Shown here: one piece after another, positions 43,327 to 52,002 of the stretch | How positions within the stretch are numbered: position 1 is the stretch's first letter | How the letters are laid out: every line of letters starts with the position of its first letter | DNA from: Kribbella aluminosa | GTDB taxonomy: Bacteria > Actinomycetota > Actinomycetes > Propionibacteriales > Kribbellaceae | NCBI RefSeq assembly: GCF_017876295.1 | Contig: NZ_JAGINT010000001.1 | Span: 3,224,001-3,288,000 of the forward strand | DNA: 64,000 nucleotides | Direction of reading: 5' to 3' | Translations under genes and position numbers: made by a program | The notes under the pieces: model-generated | Seen by the model: the letters and a program-made list of their open reading frames with translations, nothing else | The model's database searches: none | Told to the model about the DNA's origin: nothing

Positions 43327-45692
43327 TCGATCGAGGACATCACCCGGTCGAGCCCTGGCGGCTCCGCGAGACCCGGCTCGCGATGGACAAGCTGGCCCAG
43401 TCCGAGTCGCTGTTCGCACTGTCGAACGGGCACATCGGCCTGCGCGGCAACCTCGACGAGGGCGAGCCGTTCGCGATCCCCGGCACCTATCTGAACTCGT
43501 TCTACGAGCAGCGCCCGCTCCCGTACGCCGAGGCCGGCTACGGGTACCCGGAGTCCGGGCAGACGCTCGTCGACGTCACCAACGGCAAGCTGATCCGGCT
43601 GCTCGTCGACGACTCGCCGTTCGACATCCGGTACGGCTACCTGACCAAGCACGAGCGCTCGCTCGACTTCCGGACCGGCATGCTCGAACGCGACGTCGAC
43701 TGGACCTCACCCGGCGGCAAGCGGATCAAGGTCCGCACCCGTCGCCTGGTGTCGCTGACCCAGCGCGCGGTGGCCGCGATCGAGTACGTCGTGGAGCCGG
43801 TCGACCAGCCCGCGCGGTTCGTGATCCAGTCCGAGCTGGTCGCGAACGAGACGCAGCCCAAGCTGTCCGACGACCCGCGGGTCGCGGCCGTGCTGGACAA
43901 CCCGTTGCACCCGGTCAGCCACGACGGCGGCGAGCACGGCACCGTACTGATCCACCGCACCAGCCGCAGCCAGCAGCTGATGGCCGCCGCGATGGCGCAC
44001 GAGGTCGACACCTCGGTGCGGTACGCGATGGACCAGGACGTCCGGGAGGACTGGGCGCGGACGACGGTGATCTGCCAGCTGCAGCCGGGCGAGAGCCTGC
44101 GCGTGGTGAAGTACCTGGCGTACGGCTGGTCCAGCCTGCGCTCGGAGACCGCGATCCGGGATCAGGTCGCGGCCGCGCTCGCCAGTGCCCGGTTCTCCGG
44201 GTGGGACGGGCTGACCAAGCAGCAGGTCGAGTTCCTGGACGACTTCTGGGACGGCGCCGACGTCGAGGTGCAGGGCCACCCCGAGCTCCAGCAGGCGGTA
44301 CGGTTCGCGCTCTTCCACGTGCTGCAGGCGGGCGCGCGGGCGGAGCGCCGGGCGATCCCGTCCAAGGGGCTGACCGGTGCCGGGTACGACGGGCACACGT
44401 TCTGGGACACCGAGGGTTTCGTGCTGCCGGTGCTGACCTACACGATGCCGGACGCGGCCGCCGACGCGCTGCGCTGGCGGCACTCCACCCTGCGGATGGC
44501 CCGGCAGCGCGCCGAGGAGCTGGGCTTCAAGGGCGCGGCGTTCCCGTGGCGGACGATCCGCGGCCAGGAGTGCTCCGGGTACTGGCCGGCCGGTACGGCG
44601 GCGTTCCACATCAACGCCGACATTGCCGAGGCGGTGATGCGGTACTACCGGGCCACCGGCGACGAGGACTTCCTCGACGAGGTCGGGCTGGAGCTGCTCG
44701 TCGAGACCGCACGGTTGTGGATGTCGCTGGGCCACCACGACCGCGAAGGCCGCTGGCACCTGCCCGGCGTGACCGGCCCGGACGAGTACAGCGCCGTTGC
44801 CGACGACAACGTTTTCACGAACCTGATGGCGGCCCGCAACCTGCGGTCCGCGGCCGAGATCGCCGCGAAGCTGCCGGCCCGGGCCCGCGAACTCGGCGTC
44901 GACGCCGAGGAGGAGGCATCCTGGCGGGACGCGTCGGCGGCCGTCTATGTGCCGTACGACAAGGACCTCGGCGTACATCCGCAGTCCGAGGGCTTCACCG
45001 GGTACGCCGTCTGGGACTTCGTGGGCTACAAGGACAAGTATCCGCTGCTGCTGCACGCGCCGTACTTCCAGCTGTACCGCACGCAGGTGGTGAAACAGGC
45101 CGACCTGATGCTGGCGACGTACTGGTGCGGTGACGCCTTCACCGACGAGGAGAAGGCGCGGAACTTCGACTACTACGAGCGGCTGACGGTGCGGGACTCG
45201 TCGTTGTCGGCCTGCGTTCAGGCGGTGATGGCGGCCGAGGTCGGACATCTCGACCTGGCGTACGACTACGCGTACGAGGCCGCGCTGATCGACATGCGGA
45301 ACCTGCACCACAACACCGGCGACGGGCTGCACATGGCGTCGCTCGGCGGCGCGTGGAGCGCGCTGGTGGCCGGGTTCGGCGGGCTGCGCGATCAGGAGGA
45401 CACGCTGTCGTTCGACCCCGCGCTGCCGATCGGGCTGGCCGGGTTGAGCTTCACGGTCCGCTGGCGCGGCGTCCGGCTGAAGGTGGAGATCGATCCGGTC
45501 GCGGTGAAGTACAGCGTGCACGACGGGTCGAACGCTTCGATGACCTTGCGGCACGCGGGCGAGGAGCTCACCGTGACCGCGACGCAGCCGGTCGTCCGGA
45601 CATTGCAGAAGCGCCGCCCCCTGCTGCCTCGGCCGCCGCAACCGCTGGGCCGTGAGCCACGGCCGGCGATGGCGGTCAACGAGGACGGCTGA
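43323..45692 (+). CDS. GH65 disaccharide phosphorylase (trehalose/maltose/kojibiose type)
   Basis: 789 residues, the family length. The N-terminal beta-sandwich has [20 protein letters not shown]; the (alpha/alpha)6 barrel carries [20 protein letters not shown], the general acid in [15 protein letters not shown] (Glu488), [13 protein letters not shown] and [17 protein letters not shown]65 phosphorylases split an alpha-linked glucose disaccharide with phosphate to beta-glucose-1-phosphate plus glucose. The coupled beta-phosphoglucomutase gene supports phosphorylase rather than hydrolase action. Which disaccharide is used cannot be told by eye. The C-terminal tail is proline- and arginine-rich. 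Confidence 0.93.
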   Translation: MIDRGHHPVEPWRLRETRLAMDKLAQSESLFALSNGHIGLRGNLDEGEPFAIPGTYLNSFYEQRPLPYAEAGYGYPESGQTLVDVTNGKLIRLLVDDSPFDIRYGYLTKHERSLDFRTGMLERDVDWTSPGGKRIKVRTRRLVSLTQRAVAAIEYVVEPVDQPARFVIQSELVANETQPKLSDDPRVAAVLDNPLHPVSHDGGEHGTVLIHRTSRSQQLMAAAMAHEVDTSVRYAMDQDVREDWARTTVICQLQPGESLRVVKYLAYGWSSLRSETAIRDQVAAALASARFSGWDGLTKQQVEFLDDFWDGADVEVQGHPELQQAVRFALFHVLQAGARAERRAIPSKGLTGAGYDGHTFWDTEGFVLPVLTYTMPDAAADALRWRHSTLRMARQRAEELGFKGAAFPWRTIRGQECSGYWPAGTAAFHINADIAEAVMRYYRATGDEDFLDEVGLELLVETARLWMSLGHHDREGRWHLPGVTGPDEYSAVADDNVFTNLMAARNLRSAAEIAAKLPARARELGVDAEEEASWRDASAAVYVPYDKDLGVHPQSEGFTGYAVWDFVGYKDKYPLLLHAPYFQLYRTQVVKQADLMLATYWCGDAFTDEEKARNFDYYERLTVRDSSLSACVQAVMAAEVGHLDLAYDYAYEAALIDMRNLHHNTGDGLHMASLGGAWSALVAGFGGLRDQEDTLSFDPALPIGLAGLSFTVRWRGVRLKVEIDPVAVKYSVHDGSNASMTLRHAGEELTVTATQPVVRTLQKRRPLLPRPPQPLGREPRPAMAVNEDG

Positions 45693-45712
45693 GGGGGCGA
45701 CGCTCCGGGGAA

Positions 45713-45967
45713 CTAGTTCTTGCTCTTGGCGGCCAGCGACTCGGCGGTCCCGACCAGCATCACGGACGAGATCACCGCGACGACGAAGCCGATGATGTTC
45801 AGCTCGAAGATGCCGCCGGTGCCGAGGATGCTCGCGATCGTGCCGCCGATCACCGAGCCGGCCAGGCCGAGCAGCAGCGTGGCGAGCAGGCCGAGCTTCT
45901 GCTTGCCGGGGGTGAACAACCGGGCGAGTGCACCGATGATGAGACCGGCGATGATGAAGCCGAACAT
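45713..45967 (-). CDS. GlsB/YeaQ/YmgE-family small membrane protein
   Basis: 84 residues with three hydrophobic segments: FGFIIAGLIIGALARLF, LLATLLLGLAGSVIGGTIAS and IIGFVVAVISSVMLVG. The glycine-rich pattern and the PGKQKLG turn are typical of this transglycosylase-associated/stress-response family. It lies in the inner membrane; function is poorly understood. It is convergent with the GH65 gene, with 20 bases between. Confidence 0.9.
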   Translation of the reverse strand: MFGFIIAGLIIGALARLFTPGKQKLGLLATLLLGLAGSVIGGTIASILGTGGIFELNIIGFVVAVISSVMLVGTAESLAAKSKN

Positions 45968-46088
45968 GGCTGGGATCCTCCGAGGTGTCGAACGGTAGGC
46001 CTCAAGTCTCCCGGCGGAACGCCGTCGGCGGCAGTGGAGTTTTCCCTGACCGGACCCGGACCCGACCCTGGCCCTTGCGACGCGGCGG

Positions 46089-46916
46089 TCAGGAGCCGGC
46101 GGTCGTGGTGAACAGCGGGCTGTTCGGGATCAGCCGCGGCACACCACCGAGGCGACTGAGTACGGCGGCGCCGAGTTGGCCGGCCGCGCGTTCGTCTTCG
46201 TTGAGCAGCGCCTTGTACCCGGCGCGGCAGGCGGTTCGGGGGCCGAGGATCTCGACGTACAGCTCGATGTCCGGCAGCTCCGGTGATGCCTTGAGAGTGC
46301 TCGCGGTGCCGCGTGCGCAGCGGATCAGGGTCTGCCGGCTGCGGTCCGCGCTGACCTTGAGCAGCAGTTGGTCCGCGAGCGCCTTGGCGACGAAGTACTG
46401 CGCACTCGACGTCCGGTCCTGGAGATAGCGCACACTCGCGGTCTCGCGCAGGTTGTCGGTCAGCGCGCAGATCGCCCACTGCGGCGGCAGCGTGACAACC
46501 TGGGACTTCGGCACGTACGCCGGGATGCCGGGCAGCTCGGCGGAGATGCTGTTGTTCACCGCGATCAGCGCGTTCCGCGACGCCGCGTCCTGCGGGTTCG
46601 CGGACGGCGCGGCGATCAGCCGGCTGCTGAAGTCCGCGTCCGGTACGACGACGACCGTCATGCCGCCGGTGTTCTTGAGCAGCAGCGACGTGCGGCTCGG
46701 GTCGGTGCTGGCGGCCAGCTGCACGCCGTCCGCCTCTGACACCGGCGGCAGCGGCTCGGTGGACTGGCCGCAGTCGGCCGCGGGTTTCTGCGCCGCCGAG
46801 GGCAACGGGGCGACGATCGACGGCGTCGACGGCGCGGGCACGTCAGAACCGTTCGCCGCCGAGCATCCGGCGACGAGCAACACCACAGAGGGCAGGATTG
46901 CCCGACCACGCACCAT
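46089..46916 (-). CDS. Hypothetical lipoprotein
   Basis: 275 residues. The signal is RAILPSVVLLVAGC with a lipobox ending at the Cys near residue 18, followed by a Ser/Pro/Ala-rich linker. The mature part carries TSLLLKNTGGMTVVVVPDAD and later CALTDNLRETASVRYLQDRT. I do not recognise a domain. It has four further cysteines (in DCGQ, ICAL, RCARG and ACRAG) that could pair outside the cell. Start at ATG 46916; the AlkZ-like gene diverges from it with 97 bases between. Confidence 0.8.
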   Translation of the reverse strand: MVRGRAILPSVVLLVAGCSAANGSDVPAPSTPSIVAPLPSAAQKPAADCGQSTEPLPPVSEADGVQLAASTDPSRTSLLLKNTGGMTVVVVPDADFSSRLIAAPSANPQDAASRNALIAVNNSISAELPGIPAYVPKSQVVTLPPQWAICALTDNLRETASVRYLQDRTSSAQYFVAKALADQLLLKVSADRSRQTLIRCARGTASTLKASPELPDIELYVEILGPRTACRAGYKALLNEDERAAGQLGAAVLSRLGGVPRLIPNSPLFTTTAGS

Positions 46917-47013
46917 CACGACGTACCCCCTGAAATCCCGAGCCCTGGTCCCCACCCGCTCGGCTGCCTACGTCTCCAACAATACTGTCCGAGCGCGGCC
47001 GTAGTCTCGCCTC

Positions 47014-48114
47014 GTGACTGTTCATCAGCTGTCGAGACGCGACGCCAGGCGGTTGGCCGTGCGCGCGCAGCTGCTCACCCGCGAGCGGCCGGCCGACCTT
47101 TTCGACGTGGTCCGCGGGCTGAATGCGGTGCAGCTCGACCAGACGCCGTACGTCGCTCCGAATGCGGACCTGGTGGCCTGGAGCCGGCTCGGTTCGTCGT
47201 ACGACCCCGGCGAGCTGGCCGATGCGCTCGCATCGCTGGAGCTGCTGGAGCTGCGCGGGTTCGTCCGGCTGCCGGAGACGCTGGCGTTGTACAGCGCGGA
47301 GATGGCCGCGTGGCCGGCCGACGGCGAGCCGCTCGACTGGCAGGAGTACCGCCACGACTGGGTCCGGGCGAACGAGGGCTGCCGCATCGACATCCTCGAG
47401 CGGCTCCGCCAGGACGGCCCGCTGGTGATGCGCGAGCTGCCCGACACCTGCGTGCAGCCGTGGAAGTCGAGCGGCTGGACGAACAACCGGAACGTGTCGA
47501 AGCTGCTGGAGTTCATGATGCAGCGCGGCGAGGTGGCGATCGCCGGTCGCGAGGGCCGGGACCGCCTCTGGGACTTGGCATCCCGGGTCTACCCCGACGA
47601 TCCGCCGGTGCCGCTCGCCGAGGCGGTCCGGACCCGGAACCGGCAGCGCCTGAAGTCGATGGGCCTGCTGCGGGCGACAGGCCCGGTCTGCCCGGGCGAG
47701 CCGCTGGACGCCGGCGAGGCGGGGGAGCCGGCAGTCGTGGACGGCGTCCGCGGCGAGTGGCGGGTCGACCCGGAGCTGCTCGACCAGCCGTTCACCGGCC
47801 GGACGGCGATCATCTCGCCGCTCGACCGGTTGGTGTACGACCGCAAGCGGCTGACCGAGATCTTCGAGTTCGACTACCAGCTCGAGATGTACAAACCGGT
47901 CGCGAAACGGCGCTGGGGGTACTTCGCGCTGCCGATCCTGCACAACGACCGCCTGGTCGGGAAGCTCGACGCGATGTCCGACCGCAAGGCCGGCATCTTC
48001 CGCGTCGACGCGATCCACGAGGACGAGCCGTTCTCGAAGACCCTGACCGCCACCGTCCACCGCGAGATCCGCGACCTGGCGAAGTGGCTGCGGTTGGAGC
48101 TGGTCATCGGCTGA
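47014..48114 (+). CDS. Winged-helix YcaQ/AlkZ-like DNA glycosylase family protein
   Basis: 366 residues of the HTH_42 family. LSRRDARRLAVRAQLL and GLNAVQLDQTPYVAPNADLV open it. The central winged-helix part has IDILERLRQDGPLVMRELPD. The C-terminal part holds FTGRTAIISPLDRLVYDRKR. In AlkZ and YcaQ the QxQ or QxD motif is catalytic for unhooking interstrand crosslinks; here the corresponding stretch reads VQLDQ, consistent with the QxD variant. GTG start. It probably removes alkylated or crosslinked bases. Confidence 0.85.
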   Translation: MTVHQLSRRDARRLAVRAQLLTRERPADLFDVVRGLNAVQLDQTPYVAPNADLVAWSRLGSSYDPGELADALASLELLELRGFVRLPETLALYSAEMAAWPADGEPLDWQEYRHDWVRANEGCRIDILERLRQDGPLVMRELPDTCVQPWKSSGWTNNRNVSKLLEFMMQRGEVAIAGREGRDRLWDLASRVYPDDPPVPLAEAVRTRNRQRLKSMGLLRATGPVCPGEPLDAGEAGEPAVVDGVRGEWRVDPELLDQPFTGRTAIISPLDRLVYDRKRLTEIFEFDYQLEMYKPVAKRRWGYFALPILHNDRLVGKLDAMSDRKAGIFRVDAIHEDEPFSKTLTATVHREIRDLAKWLRLELVIG

Positions 48115-48560
48115 GACCTGCCGCAGGATCCGTCGTACCTCGGCCGCCTCGGGTGAGCCGTACGTCCCGAATCGTTGCAGCGCCTCGCCGGTGCGTGGTG
48201 TCTCCCCGCGCCTCGCGGAAGACCCGGTGTGCTCGCGCCACACCGAGCAGCGAGCTGGTCTCCTAGTGGATGGCCAGGGCCTGCTCGCCGGAGTCGATCG
48301 TGGCGTCGGTCCGGCCGAGGGCGAGGTGAATGCGCGCGAGGTCGACGTACGCGTCGCCCTCGCGCAGCCGGTACGTGCCTGCAGCCAGGAGGATCGCTCC
48401 CCGGGCCAGTGACTCGGCCAGCGCCAGAGAGGATTCCGCCAGCTCGACCAGCGCGAGCCCGGGTACGGCATGCGCCCGGTGCTCACGGAGCAGGTCCGAG
48501 TCGGTCAGCGCCAGCACCTGCTCGAACTCGTTCCGCGCAGACCTGGCATCGCGGAGCTGC
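48113..48560 (-). pseudogene. C-terminal remnant of a TPR-containing transcriptional regulator
   Basis: On the minus strand, helical repeat sequence runs NEFEQVLALTDSDLLREHRA, then LALVELAESSLALAESLARG and AYVDLARIHLALGRTDATID to ALAIH, where a TAG stop interrupts (48260-48262). The same frame continues as ETSSLLGVARAHRVFREARG, then homology moves to another frame: RTGEALQRFGTYGSPEAAEV. The pattern matches the tetratricopeptide C-termini of actinobacterial XRE/TPR regulators. The DNA-binding N-terminus is absent. One nonsense codon and one frameshift show it is dead. Confidence 0.65.
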
Positions 48561-48871
48561 AGGTGTCTTACAGAGCAGGTGTGGCGGCGTCTTGATCCCT
48601 GGGTCGGCGCCGCACCGAACCATCCGTGCTCAATGCGAGGCTACGGCTGATTGAGCTTCCTGAATGAGATCCTCGGCATCCGCACAGACGAAACTGTCGT
48701 CCCAGACCACTCTGGCTGTCGACAGCCTCAGCGCGATCTCACATCTCCGATGTCACCGCCAATCTGCAGCTTGTTGCAATGCTGCGGCATAGCGAACCGT
48801 CTGCGTGGACACATAGATTCGAACCACCAGTCGGAGGGGTGAGATTTTATCTCCGATGCATGGAGGAAATC
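48561..48871. other. Non-coding stretch of lower GC content
   Basis: I see no gene here on either strand. The bases are clearly less GC-rich than in neighbouring operons. A ribosome site (GGAGG, 48862-48866) at the end belongs to the following gene. GATTCGAACC (48816-48825) looks like a reversed tRNA T-loop, but no tRNA folds around it. Confidence 0.5.
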
Positions 48872-49507
48872 ATGCGCCCCAGACGCGCCGCCGCCGCGTT
48901 CGCCTTCGTTGCCGCGCTATTGTGCGGATCAATCGCAGCCGTACCTACGTCAGTTGCTGCACCGTACAGCGATCCGGCCAACGTCAGCACTGTTCATGTC
49001 GAGTCCAGCTCTGCACCTCAGTACCGGTCGTCAATCGACCTCAAGTTCGACCAACCTATCTCCGTGCAGGCTGCCAATGGCTACGCGAATCAGCTGGCCG
49101 ATTCGCTCCGCCCTGTCAAGGCCGCTCCGCAGCTCGGTCCGGAATACATCTCCTGCGGTGGAAGTGGGAAGTGGTCGGACACCAACGGAAGTCTCACTCT
49201 GCAATACACGTGCTCCACTGTCGATCGCCTTGCCTGGAGCTACGCGATCTCCGCCGCGGTCAAGGCGATCATTGTCAGCAACATCAACGAGCAGGGATTG
49301 GACTGGTGGGTCAACGGTGTGAAGAAGCCCAGGAATGCCCCGCACCCCAGCGTCCCCAAAGAATACCTTCTCCACGGTACGATGAGTGGAGCGACAACTG
49401 GAACCCAGGTAGACTACCAAGACTATATTACCTTCCGTCATAACCTCGGCGGCGGTGGGACGGGCTCTATTACGTGGGCCGGACGGGTTCACACGCTGGA
49501 GGACTAG
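48872..49507 (+). CDS. Secreted hypothetical protein of lower GC content
   Basis: 211 residues. The N-terminus MRPRRAAAAFAFVAALLCGS is a Sec signal with likely cleavage after TSVAA. The mature part begins PYSDPANVSTVHVESSS and contains one likely disulfide (YISCGGSGKW and LQYTCSTVDR). The C-terminal half is beta-rich with GGGGTGSITWAGRVHTLED. I do not recognise a family. GC content by hand count of one line is about 55%, against roughly 70% in neighbouring operons, which suggests recent acquisition. GGAGG lies 5 bases before the ATG. A small cytoplasmic gene follows after 5 bases. Confidence 0.72.
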   Translation: MRPRRAAAAFAFVAALLCGSIAAVPTSVAAPYSDPANVSTVHVESSSAPQYRSSIDLKFDQPISVQAANGYANQLADSLRPVKAAPQLGPEYISCGGSGKWSDTNGSLTLQYTCSTVDRLAWSYAISAAVKAIIVSNINEQGLDWWVNGVKKPRNAPHPSVPKEYLLHGTMSGATTGTQVDYQDYITFRHNLGGGGTGSITWAGRVHTLED

Positions 49508-49512
49508 TTTCA

Positions 49513-49890
49513 GTGGATTTTCTTCAAACGGCGCTGCAGTTGGTGCTCCGGGATCTCCGGAGTACCAACGGCATTGCTTTACGTCTTCTGGATGAGCCGT
49601 CGTCGAGCGATCCGGAGTATGAATCGATGGTGATGCTGTCCAGCAGCAAGTCGCGGACCGGTCTGCTTGCTCCCCTCGATATGGAACAGCCCGAACGGGT
49701 GGTTCACGTGGCCGACCAGGTGCAAGAGTTTGTTCACGAGGAGCTGAATTGGCTTGGCCTGCCTGTTGTCTGGCCGGAATGTCCAGAACATCCGGGGTCG
49801 CACCCACTCACGCCGATCCTGGTAGCGGACAAGCCTTCTTGGCAGTGCCCGAGGTCCGGTCACACCATCAGCGCCATCGGCGAGCTTTAG
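49513..49890 (+). CDS. Small hypothetical cytoplasmic protein
   Basis: 125 residues from a GTG with GGAGGA about 9 bases upstream, inside the end of the preceding gene. The N-terminal half is helical (FLQTALQLVLRDLRS). ERVVHVADQVQEFVHEELNW leads into a conserved-looking core WPECPEHPGSHPLTPIL and WQCPRSG, with Cys and His spaced as in a small metal site. I have the impression that similar proteins occur in many actinomycetes, but no function is known to me. Co-transcription with the secreted protein gene is likely. An immunity-like or partner role is possible and unproven. Confidence 0.68.
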   Translation: MDFLQTALQLVLRDLRSTNGIALRLLDEPSSSDPEYESMVMLSSSKSRTGLLAPLDMEQPERVVHVADQVQEFVHEELNWLGLPVVWPECPEHPGSHPLTPILVADKPSWQCPRSGHTISAIGEL

Positions 49891-50170
49891 TGCACGGACC
49901 CGACAGATCGTCCTGTACTCCAGCCGTAGATCGTGACCTTTTTCGGCGTCGGCAGTTGCAGAGTCGGGCGCGGTGAGGTGGCGGATTTCGTTGCAGGTAT
50001 GGGGGATCAGCTGGTCGTTGGCGGTCGGCGTGGCAGCGGTAGGCCAGCTCGCCGGTGCACACCCCACCGCGTGGGTGGATGGCGTAGCTCGCGGCCGTAC
50101 GTAGGTCCGGGTTGGGGAGGGTATTGTGCGCCGAATCGGACGTGTGAATCGACAAAGTCCGGCTGTAGTA

Positions 50171-50927
50171 CTAGGCCGAGCCGCCGTTGCTTTTCAGGAG
50201 TTGGCCGTTGACCCATTGGCCTTGGGGGGAGAGGAGGAAGTCGACGAGGTTGGCGGTGTCGGTGGGGGTGCCGAGGCGGCCCTAGTGGGGTGGCTTCGGT
50301 GCAGGCGGTGCGGAGGTCGGGGGACATCCAGCCGGTGTCGATCGGGCCGGGGTTGATCACGTTCGCGGTCAGGCCGAGGTCGGACAGTTCCTGGGCGGCG
50401 GCCAGCGTGATGCGGTCCAGCGCGCCCTTGCTCGCGCCGTACGGGAGGTTGTGGACCGTGTGGTCGCTCGTCAGCGCCACGATCCGGCCGCTGCCGTGCG
50501 GTACGGCGAACCTCGCGGCGTACTCGCGGATCAGCAGCCAGGTCGCCCGCGCGTTCACGGCGAAGTGCCGGTCGAAGCTCTCGACGGTGGTGTCGCGAAT
50601 GCTGGAGTCGACGCTCTCGCAGTGACACATCACCAGCGCGGTCACCGGCCCCAGCCGGTCCTCCGCGGCGGCGAAGATCCGCTCCGGCGCGCCCGGATCC
50701 GCCAGGTCCGCCTCGATCGGTACGGCGGTCACGCCGAGGCCGGTCAGCTCCGCGGTGATCTCCGCGGTGGCGCCGTCCTGCACGCCCCACTTCATCCGTT
50801 CGTCGTACGCCGTCCAGTACGTGAACGCGACGTCCCACCCGGACTCGGCGAGACGGCGGGCGATGCCCGCGCCGATCCCGACTGTACGGCCGACTCCGGT
50901 GACAAGCGCGACAGGTCGTTCGAGCAT
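50171..50927 (-). pseudogene. Short-chain dehydrogenase/reductase with a one-base frameshift near the C-terminus
   Basis: Residues 1 to about 215 are a normal SDR: VALVTGVGRTVGIGAGIARR (cofactor loop), a GRIVALTSDH strand with the catalytic Ser, and LPYGASKGALDRITLAAAQE with the Tyr-x-x-x-Lys pair. At the C run 50280-50282 one extra base shifts the frame. Without it the sequence would continue LGTPTDTANLVDFLLSPQGQ, then WVNGQLLKSNGGSA and stop at 50171, the expected end for a 3-oxoacyl-ACP-reductase-like SDR (251 residues). The unrepaired frame adds about 90 unrelated residues. The gap 49891-50170 before it holds no gene I can support. Confidence 0.82.
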
Positions 50928-50978
50928 GCGGGCGATCCTGCTCGATCCCGCGGCGGACGGCAATCGAATTGCCGGACC

Positions 50979-51362
50979 TCAGATGACGATGAGTGGCAGG
51001 CCAGGATCGAGCTTACGGAGGTCCTCAGGGTCGGACGTCACGACTGGACAATGACCAAGGTGTTGGGCGCAGATCGCAACGCACGCATCGACCACATCGG
51101 CGGTGCCGCTGCGGCCCAGCAGAGCACCGATCTCAAGAGCCGCCGGGTAGTCGAGCCCTGCGAAGCGCAGGTACGAGTCGGCAAGGAACCGCCTCAGGTT
51201 GGCCTGACGTCCGCCTTCCCGGACGACCTGAGCGACGACAGGCGTCGGGATGACGACAGACGCCTCGCGGGCGCGGGCCGCGCGGAGGAGTTCCTGAATC
51301 TTCCCCGAGCGGCGCTCGACTGCGATCAACGCTCCGGAGTCGAGCACGAGTGCCTTGTTCAC
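50979..51362 (-). CDS. PIN-domain toxin, VapC type
   Basis: 127 residues. ALVLDSGALIAVERR carries the first acidic residue (Asp8); VVIPTPVVAQVVREGGR holds the conserved Glu-equivalent region. GTADVVDACVAICAQHLG and VVTSDPEDLRKL give the later acids of the nuclease site. PIN toxins cut tRNA or other RNA. The GTG overlaps the antitoxin stop (GTGA), the usual antitoxin-first order. All catalytic acids appear present, so the toxin should be active. Confidence 0.88.
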   Translation of the reverse strand: MNKALVLDSGALIAVERRSGKIQELLRAARAREASVVIPTPVVAQVVREGGRQANLRRFLADSYLRFAGLDYPAALEIGALLGRSGTADVVDACVAICAQHLGHCPVVTSDPEDLRKLDPGLPLIVI

Positions 51363-51625
51363 GCGGCGCTGTCGCCTCTGGCGTTCTTGGCTTGCTCGGC
51401 GAACACCCGCTCCAACTCCTGGTCGGCCCATGCTCTGTCTTCCGCAGCGGGCGCGCCGCGATCGGCGTCCCACTCGGCGAACAAGGTGTCCATGACAACT
51501 CCCGGGGCGAGGCGAGATGCGATGTACGACGACACCGACCTCGCTTCGCCGCGATCCACGGCGGCCTTGATCGTCTCGATCAGGTCCTCTGGAAGGGTGA
51601 TCGAGATCTGACGCGTTTTACTCAT
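51359..51625 (-). CDS. Ribbon-helix-helix-type antitoxin partner of the PIN toxin
   Basis: 88 residues. The N-terminus MSKTRQISITLPEDLIETIK is a ribbon-helix-helix DNA-binding motif; the C-terminal half (WADQELERVFAEQAKNARGD) is an acidic/basic helix that would wrap the toxin. I chose ATG 51625; an in-frame extension from 51652 adds nine residues without family support. It is likely to bind its own promoter around 51630-51660 together with the toxin. Confidence 0.82.
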   Translation of the reverse strand: MSKTRQISITLPEDLIETIKAAVDRGEARSVSSYIASRLAPGVVMDTLFAEWDADRGAPAAEDRAWADQELERVFAEQAKNARGDSAA

Positions 51626-51678
51626 GATTCCATCATAGGGGACTTTGGCCATCGACCACGGTTGCAGCCTGAATCCGT

Positions 51679-51700
51679 GGAGGCCGGCCCGCCGACCTCC
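51679..51700 (-). terminator. Hairpin after the DUF1918 gene
   Basis: GGAGG-C-CGG ... CCG-A-CCTCC forms an 8-pair stem with one mismatch and a 4-base loop, 30 bases past the stop of the DUF1918 gene on the minus strand. There is no clear U-tract, as is common in actinomycetes. It may separate that gene from the toxin-antitoxin operon. Confidence 0.35.
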
Positions 51701-51730
51701 GACAAACTCACCGGGCTACACGCTGAGGTT

Positions 51731-51940
51731 CTACATCTTCTGGGTCGGCTCTCCGCCGGGATGCACGATGTGTGCGTCCGGGCCTGGGAAGAACAGCGTG
51801 TCGGTGTCGGTGTCCGTCCAGTGCACGCGGTACGGCGGTGCGCCGTTCGGGTCGGGCACTTCGACGATCTGCCCCTCACGCCGATGGGCCGCCAAATGAC
51901 TGCTTTCAACGACAACCTGGTCGCCAGCTACCGCTTTCAC
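51731..51940 (-). CDS. DUF1918-domain small protein
   Basis: 69 residues from a GTG at 51940 (an adjacent GTG at 51943 is also possible); AAGGAGGTGG lies just upstream. VKAVAGDQVVVESSHLAAHR, then REGQIVEVPDPNGAPPYRVH and FFPGPDAHIVH match the DUF1918 pattern: a small SH3-like beta-barrel found throughout actinobacteria. Function unknown. It is transcribed away from the sensor kinase gene only 62 bases distant. Confidence 0.85.
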   Translation of the reverse strand: MKAVAGDQVVVESSHLAAHRREGQIVEVPDPNGAPPYRVHWTDTDTDTLFFPGPDAHIVHPGGEPTQKM

Positions 51941-52002
51941 CACACCCACCTCCTTCACTACCCAGCTTGATCCCGCAGGGCGTCGGACACCACCCCTCGC
52001 GG

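Noticed and set aside
41382..43652. 756-codon minus-strand open frame
   Set aside because: Antisense to VOC, sigma factor, beta-phosphoglucomutase and GH65, all of which carry intact motifs.
48813..48828. GATTCGAACC resembling a reversed tRNA T-loop
   Set aside because: No acceptor stem, anticodon arm or D-arm can be paired around it on either strand, so it is not a tRNA. A tRNA-derived attachment site was considered, but no second copy or integrase was seen.
49891..50170. Possible minus-strand gene (49868-50155)
   Set aside because: The frame is short, overlaps the preceding gene's end, has no ribosome site and no recognisable motif. The stretch is best left as non-coding.
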